Below are positions 6,686-9,971 of a DNA stretch of 9,971 nt, piece by piece. The DNA comes from an uncultured Bacilli bacterium. GTDB taxonomy: Bacteria; Bacillota_I; Bacilli_A; RF39; UBA660. Position numbers and translations under genes: made by a program. The stretch lies in assembly GCA_934098345.1 (NCBI GenBank), contig CAKONX010000043.1:1-9971 (forward strand), read 5' to 3'. Positions within the stretch are counted from its first letter, which is position 1; each line of letters opens with the position of its first letter. Under the pieces are notes generated by a model. That model did no database searches, was not told the DNA's origin, and worked only from the letters and a program-made list of their open reading frames with translations.

Positions 6686-6838
6686 TCAAGTCTTTGACTT
6701 TTTTACTTCAAAATAATGTTTATTCATATAATCTATATATTCATTTAATAAACCTGGTAAAGTATAATTTCCAGAACGTATAAAATTATTAGAATTCAAT
6801 CTAAATTTTTCTAGTTCACGACAATCTTTAACAGCCAT
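6686..6838 (-). CDS. Small protein of 50 residues, first gene of the kinase cluster
   Basis: The ORF runs ATG 6838 to TGA 6686, with GGGGG (6844-6848) five bases before the ATG. The product begins MAVKDCRELEKFRLNSNNF and ends with a basic tail (KKSKT). It is hydrophilic with Asn and Tyr, has no membrane segment, and I do not recognise it. Support for it being real: a good ribosome-binding site, a matching promoter 22-29 bases upstream, a 9-base gap to kinase A, and a stop codon embedded in the kinase A ribosome-binding site. It is the only gene here ending in TGA, and it is in the same frame as kinase A (see findings). It could be a kinase partner, inhibitor or substrate, or an N-terminal extension. 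None of these is shown by the sequence. Confidence 0.6.
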   Translation of the reverse strand: MAVKDCRELEKFRLNSNNFIRSGNYTLPGLLNEYIDYMNKHYFEVKKSKT

Positions 6839-6866
6839 ACTTACCCCCACTAAAAAAAGTACATAT

Positions 6867-6895
6867 ATTCTAATACATTTACTTATAAAAGTAAA
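6867..6895 (-). promoter_or_regulatory. Promoter of the small protein-kinase cluster
   Basis: On the - strand the -35 box TTTACT (6890-6895) and -10 box TAGAAT (6867-6872) are separated by 17 bp. Predicted transcription starts near 6860, about 22 bases before the small ORF. The -35 box is one end of the inverted repeat 6878-6895. Confidence 0.55.
6878..6895. promoter_or_regulatory. Inverted repeat TTTACTT-ATAA-AAGTAAA in the divergent intergenic region
   Basis: The 7-bp arms are perfect, with a 4-base centre. It occupies the -35 and spacer of the - strand promoter and lies immediately upstream of the extended -10 of the + strand promoter. A bound protein would therefore affect both the kinase cluster and the murT-gatD-like pair. 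Operator function is inference. Confidence 0.5.
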
Positions 6896-6901
6896 GTTTT
6901 A

Positions 6902-6910
6902 TGATATAAT
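6902..6910 (+). promoter_or_regulatory. Extended -10 promoter of the murT-like gene
   Basis: TGATATAAT matches the extended -10 form TGnTATAAT. The -35 is weak (for example TTATAA at 6883-6888). The expected start near 6917 gives an mRNA leader of only about 10 bases, beginning at the ribosome-binding site. Confidence 0.7.
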
Positions 6911-6916
6911 TTAAAT

Positions 6917-6922
6917 GGTGAT
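6917..6922 (+). promoter_or_regulatory. Ribosome-binding site deciding the murT-like start
   Basis: GGTGAT lies four bases before ATG 6927. In-frame ATGs at 6915 and 6921 fall at or before the predicted transcription start or inside this site, so they are unlikely starts. Confidence 0.65.
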
Positions 6923-6926
6923 GTTT

Positions 6927-8282
6927 ATGAAAGATTTTTTAGCAATAGTTATAAATAAATGTTTATCTCTTGCTTGTTTTATTTTAAAACCCATATTTAA
7001 AAAAGATGGTTCAGTTACCCCTGGATATTATGCATCTAAGTTAAATAAAAATATATTAGATGATTTAAAGTTTCCAAAATATGTAATTGGTATAACTGGT
7101 TCTAGTGGTAAAGGTTCAACAACTTCTCTTGTTGCTCATATATTAACTAAATCTGGTTATAAAGTTGTATGGAATAAAAATGGATCTAATCTTTATAATG
7201 CAGCAATTACTTTAATACTTAATCATACTAATCCCTTTACTAAAAAAGTTAATGCTGATATTTTACTTATGGAATTAGATGAATCATTTATATCAAAAAT
7301 ATTTAAAAAAAATAAATTAACTCATTTAGTTGTCACTAATGTCACTCGTGATCAACCTGCAAGAAATGGTTTTCCAGATTTTATATATGAAAAAATTGCG
7401 TCGTCTGTTGATGATGATACAACTTTAATTATTAATGCTGATGACCCTATAGTTTCAAGATTAAAATTAAAAAGCGAAAATATAATTACTTATGGAATTG
7501 ATAAAACAAAATATGATATAAAAAAACCAATAAGTAATAATGTTGATGCTGCTTATTGTCCAAATTGTAATAGTAAACTTAAATATAAATTTTATCATTA
7601 TGGCCACATTGGTTCATATACTTGTCCAAATTGTTCATTTTCTTCAAGACCAGTTGATTATTTAGCAACTGACGTTGATTTAGAAAAATCTTTTATGTTA
7701 ATTAATGATACTCTAGTTCATTTAAATAAAAATGTTTTCTTCTGTTGTTACTATACTTTAGCCGCTTTTGCTCTTACAAAAACAATTGGAGTTAAAGAAG
7801 AAGATATTTTAAGAGAATTAAATGAAGATATAATACCTGCTAAAAGAATGAAAAGTTATAAGCTTGGTACAAGAGAAATAGAAATGATCGAATCTAAAAA
7901 TGAAAATGCTTTATCTTATTTACAAACTATAAATTATATAAGAGAATCAAAAAATAAAAAGACAATTATTATAGGTTTTGATAATGTATCTAGAAGATAT
8001 TCATATAATGATTTAAGTTGGTTATATGATGTCGACTTTGAACTATTAAATATTGATTCTATTGATAAAATATTTTGTATAGGAAGATTTAAATATGATG
8101 TTTATACAAGACTTATATATGCAGGCATTGATAAAAATAAACTTGTATTAGTAGAAGATATTAATAATCTACTATATGAAGTAGAAAAAAAATCTAAAGG
8201 AAAAATAATTACAATGGTATGTTTTGATATGACTGCCAAAATAAAAGAACTTTTAGTAAGAGGTATGTATGGAAACGATTAG
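6927..8282 (+). CDS. MurT-like Mur ligase (lipid II isoglutaminyl synthase subunit family)
   Basis: Family members use ATP to activate the D-Glu carboxylate of lipid II for amidation, with ammonia supplied by GatD. This 451-residue protein has an N-terminal segment (1-50), then a Mur ligase central domain. The P-loop is ITGSSGKGSTT (56-66), followed by KNGSNLYNAA, MELDES, TRDQPARNG and INADDP. A four-Cys zinc ribbon (CPNC at 211-214 and CPNC at 233-236) is typical of MurT. A DUF1727-type C-terminal domain follows, with NDLSWLYDVDFE (Asp362), which corresponds to the Asp that contacts the GatD active site. Two points are unusual: the P-loop is of FolC type (GKGS rather than GKTTT), and RDQPARNG replaces the usual RDQLDRYGE. 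It overlaps the gatD-like gene by 14 bases, as expected for a complex. Because of these changes I do not assign the symbol murT firmly. Confidence 0.85.
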   Translation: MKDFLAIVINKCLSLACFILKPIFKKDGSVTPGYYASKLNKNILDDLKFPKYVIGITGSSGKGSTTSLVAHILTKSGYKVVWNKNGSNLYNAAITLILNHTNPFTKKVNADILLMELDESFISKIFKKNKLTHLVVTNVTRDQPARNGFPDFIYEKIASSVDDDTTLIINADDPIVSRLKLKSENIITYGIDKTKYDIKKPISNNVDAAYCPNCNSKLKYKFYHYGHIGSYTCPNCSFSSRPVDYLATDVDLEKSFMLINDTLVHLNKNVFFCCYYTLAAFALTKTIGVKEEDILRELNEDIIPAKRMKSYKLGTREIEMIESKNENALSYLQTINYIRESKNKKTIIIGFDNVSRRYSYNDLSWLYDVDFELLNIDSIDKIFCIGRFKYDVYTRLIYAGIDKNKLVLVEDINNLLYEVEKKSKGKIITMVCFDMTAKIKELLVRGMYGND

Positions 8283-8958
8283 AATAGCGCATTTATATTA
8301 TGATTTAATGAATTATTATGGAGAACAAGGAAATATAACTGCTTTAACTCATGCAATTAAATATGCAAATTTTAAAGTAAGTGTCGATACTTTAAGTGTT
8401 GATGATGAAATCGACTTCAATAAATATGATATTTTCTATATTGGTACAGGTAGTCCATTAAATCAAGAAATAGTAAGAAAAGACATTTTAAAATATAAAA
8501 ATGATATAAAAAAAGTAATTGATAAAAAAATGTTTATTGCAACCGGAAATTCATATGAACTATTTGGTAAATCAATTGATGATAAAGATTGTTTAGGAAT
8601 ATTTAATTTTTCTTCTAAAACTCATGATAGAATTGTTGGAGAACAAGTATTTAAAACAAATATTACTAATCAACCAGTTATTGGTTTTCAAAATAGAAGT
8701 TCAGTAAATGATATAAAAGAAAACTATTTATTTGAAGTTATTAAAGGTACTGGTAATAATGAAGATACAAACGTTGAAGGAATCCACATAAATAATTTCT
8801 TTGGAACTTATCTTATTGGTCCCTTACTTATTAGAAATCCTTACTTTAAAGATGAACTTTTAAAATACTTAGGTATTTCTAAATTTGATGAAACTTTACC
8901 TGATTACAAAGCATATCATGAATATTTAGAAAATTTTAACATAGAAAAAAACATCTAA
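8269..8958 (+). CDS. GatD-like class I glutamine amidotransferase fold, catalytic residues missing
   Basis: GatD hydrolyses glutamine and feeds ammonia to MurT. This 229-residue homologue keeps the family layout: HLYYDLMNYYGEQGNI (8-23), IGTGSPLNQEI (58-68), ATGNSYELFG (91-100), VIGFQNRSS (137-145), KGTGNNEDTNVEG (159-171) and FGTYLIGPLLIRNP. The family pattern A-x-C-G-G-Y-Q-L-L-G has its nucleophile Cys at the place of Gly93. The GTYLHGP His is Ile183. The GFENH His is Arg143. Both residues needed for glutamine hydrolysis are thus absent while the fold motifs remain, and the frame is intact. ATG 8269 follows AGAGG with five-base spacing. It is probably a structural or substrate-binding partner of the MurT-like protein, with ammonia or another nucleophile supplied differently. 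Confidence 0.85.
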   Translation: METIRIAHLYYDLMNYYGEQGNITALTHAIKYANFKVSVDTLSVDDEIDFNKYDIFYIGTGSPLNQEIVRKDILKYKNDIKKVIDKKMFIATGNSYELFGKSIDDKDCLGIFNFSSKTHDRIVGEQVFKTNITNQPVIGFQNRSSVNDIKENYLFEVIKGTGNNEDTNVEGIHINNFFGTYLIGPLLIRNPYFKDELLKYLGISKFDETLPDYKAYHEYLENFNIEKNI

Positions 8959-8973
8959 TTGAAGATGTTTTTT
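8945..8973. terminator. Shared bidirectional terminator between gatD-like gene and thyA
   Basis: AAAAAACATC pairs with GATGTTTTTT around the loop TAATTGAA, giving a T-run in both directions. The TAA of the gatD-like gene (8956-8958) lies in the loop, and the TAA of thyA (8972-8974) overlaps the outer stem. Convergent genes thus share one compact hairpin. Confidence 0.85.
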
Positions 8974-9971
8974 ATTGTGCAATTGGCATTTTAATAAATG
9001 GTGTTGGTGTATAATTTTTAAGCTTTATATCTTTATTACCAATTGGATTTTCTTTTAAGTATGTATCTTTTGCATCAACAAAATCAGTCGAATATTCAAA
9101 TATACTATCATGACTTGAAAGTTCAAGAACAGGATTATCTCTAGTTACAAGATGTTCAAAACAAACTTTTTCTTCAAATGTTTCTTCATAATCTTTAGCA
9201 AGACTACGTAAATCTAAGGATTTTAAAATATTTAGTCTTTTTGACATTGGTAGATCATCAACAGTTAATTGAACACCATTTTTAATATATTCACTTTTTC
9301 CTTTTATATATTCTCCTATATAATTATGTACATAAGCATCCATATTATTATAATACGTATTTAAATCGTTATAATAATTTTCGACTCCTTCATCTGAATT
9401 AGCTTGAATAATTTTAATTTGTTTTAGCATTGTTTTATATCTCTTTAATTGTTTTTTGATTCCATCAAGTTGATTAACATATATGTGAGCATCCATTATA
9501 CTCCAACTCATTGTTCCTACAGTATATCCACAAGACTTAGCAAACATTGATAAAAGTATTGCGTATTGAGTTATATTAAATGGTAATCCTAGAGGAACAT
9601 CAGCACTTCTTTGATGAACATATGAATGAAGTTTACCATCTGGTGTTACTTTATATTCACTACTCCAAACACATGATGGAAGAACTGCTTTTGGAATATG
9701 TGCATCTTGCCATAAATTAATATTCATTCTTCTATCAGTTGGATTATTTTTTAATGTCCATTCAACACATTGAGGTTTCTTATAAAGGTTATTTATAAAT
9801 CCATAAGCTTCTCCAATTGAATGTGCATATTCTTTTCCAAACCAAATAGCTTGTTTTATAGTTCTTGCATTACTTTTCTTATCCATAACGTCTTTAGATT
9901 TAACCATTATTTGTTTTCCATATTTATCTAAGAAAGGAATTGTTTCAACATTACCAGTAATTGGATTTCTA
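8972..9971 (-). CDS. thyA: Thymidylate synthase ThyA, 5' end beyond window, with large insertion
   Basis: ThyA methylates dUMP to dTMP using methylenetetrahydrofolate. The frame stays open to the right edge (332 residues visible), and residues before the Met at 9907, such as ETIPFLDKYGKQI, look coding, so that Met is probably internal. Numbered from it: SIGEAYG (30-36), RRMNINLW (59-66), the catalytic Cys79 in LPSCVW, QRSADVPLGLPFNITQY (99-115, keeping Arg100, Asp103 and Asn111 for dUMP), MDAHIYVNQ (138-146), and a C-terminal NYTPTPFIKMPIAQ typical of ThyA. Odd points are Val80, where LPPCH has His, and about 100 extra residues (157-257) before the conserved PVLEL strand. Asn111 argues for dUMP rather than dCMP as substrate. 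The start and N-terminal phosphate-binding Arg loop are outside the window. Confidence 0.9.
   Translation of the reverse strand, partial: RNPITGNVETIPFLDKYGKQIMVKSKDVMDKKSNARTIKQAIWFGKEYAHSIGEAYGFINNLYKKPQCVEWTLKNNPTDRRMNINLWQDAHIPKAVLPSCVWSSEYKVTPDGKLHSYVHQRSADVPLGLPFNITQYAILLSMFAKSCGYTVGTMSWSIMDAHIYVNQLDGIKKQLKRYKTMLKQIKIIQANSDEGVENYYNDLNTYYNNMDAYVHNYIGEYIKGKSEYIKNGVQLTVDDLPMSKRLNILKSLDLRSLAKDYEETFEEKVCFEHLVTRDNPVLELSSHDSIFEYSTDFVDAKDTYLKENPIGNKDIKLKNYTPTPFIKMPIAQ

Noticed and set aside
6915..6926. murT-like start at ATG 6915 or 6921
   Set aside because: These lie at or upstream of the predicted transcription start and within the ribosome-binding site of ATG 6927.
1..9971. TGA read as Trp (mycoplasma code)
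   Set aside because: All recognised genes are full length with TGG Trp codons (for example WWLRS in both surface proteins), so the standard code is in use. The single TGA case is kept only as a local finding.
1..9971. CRISPR array, insertion sequence or phage attachment site
   Set aside because: I see no regularly spaced repeats, transposase or integrase. The tRNA end shows no duplicated 3' segment elsewhere in the window.

Overview
The window is strongly AT-rich. Trp is encoded by TGG throughout, nine of ten stops are TAA or TAG, and the genes are of Bacillota type: ftsA-ftsZ, a MurT/GatD-like pair, ThyA, and surface proteins with an N-terminal anchor and a C-terminal 'WWLRS...SPAFRI' motif. 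This suggests an uncultured, host-associated member of the Bacilli (RF39-like or Mollicutes-adjacent lineages) using the standard bacterial code. That placement is inference; no rRNA is present.

Layout. Positions 1-110 hold the 3' part of a tRNA-Glu(UUC) and its terminator on the + strand. Facing it on the - strand, 123-2757 carries two tandem paralogous cell-surface proteins. Each has its own TATAAT promoter, its own UUCG- or UUUG-type terminator and an upstream GTAAA-N2-TTTAC palindrome. Next on the - strand is ftsA-ftsZ (5088 to 2780), with a terminator whose stem contains the ftsZ stop codon. Upstream of ftsA, still on the - strand, is a three-gene cluster: a 50-residue small protein (6838-6686) and two kinase-fold paralogues (6676-5945 and 5916-5152). 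This cluster diverges at 6839-6926 from a + strand pair, murT-like and gatD-like genes overlapping by 14 bases (6927-8958). The pair converges on a thymidylate synthase gene that enters from the right edge on the - strand (9971-8972); the two share one bidirectional hairpin terminator.

How the genes relate. FtsA and FtsZ build the division ring. MurT/GatD normally amidates the D-Glu of lipid II, so cell envelope and division genes flank the kinase cluster. Two points stand out. First, the GatD homologue has Gly where the glutaminase nucleophile Cys should be and Ile where the catalytic His should be. Its MurT partner carries a FolC-like P-loop (GSSGKGST) and an altered RDQ motif. The pair is therefore probably not an ordinary glutamine-dependent lipid II amidotransferase. 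Second, the kinase cluster with its small first gene is an undescribed-looking cassette. Its small ORF is in frame with the first kinase across a single TGA, and a perfect inverted repeat overlies both divergent promoters.

The surface-protein pair is a recent tandem duplication (75 bp of perfect identity). Its conserved anchor domain and more variable C-terminal domain suggest diversification of a ligand-binding face. ThyA has an insertion of about 100 residues and Val in place of the usual His after the catalytic Cys.
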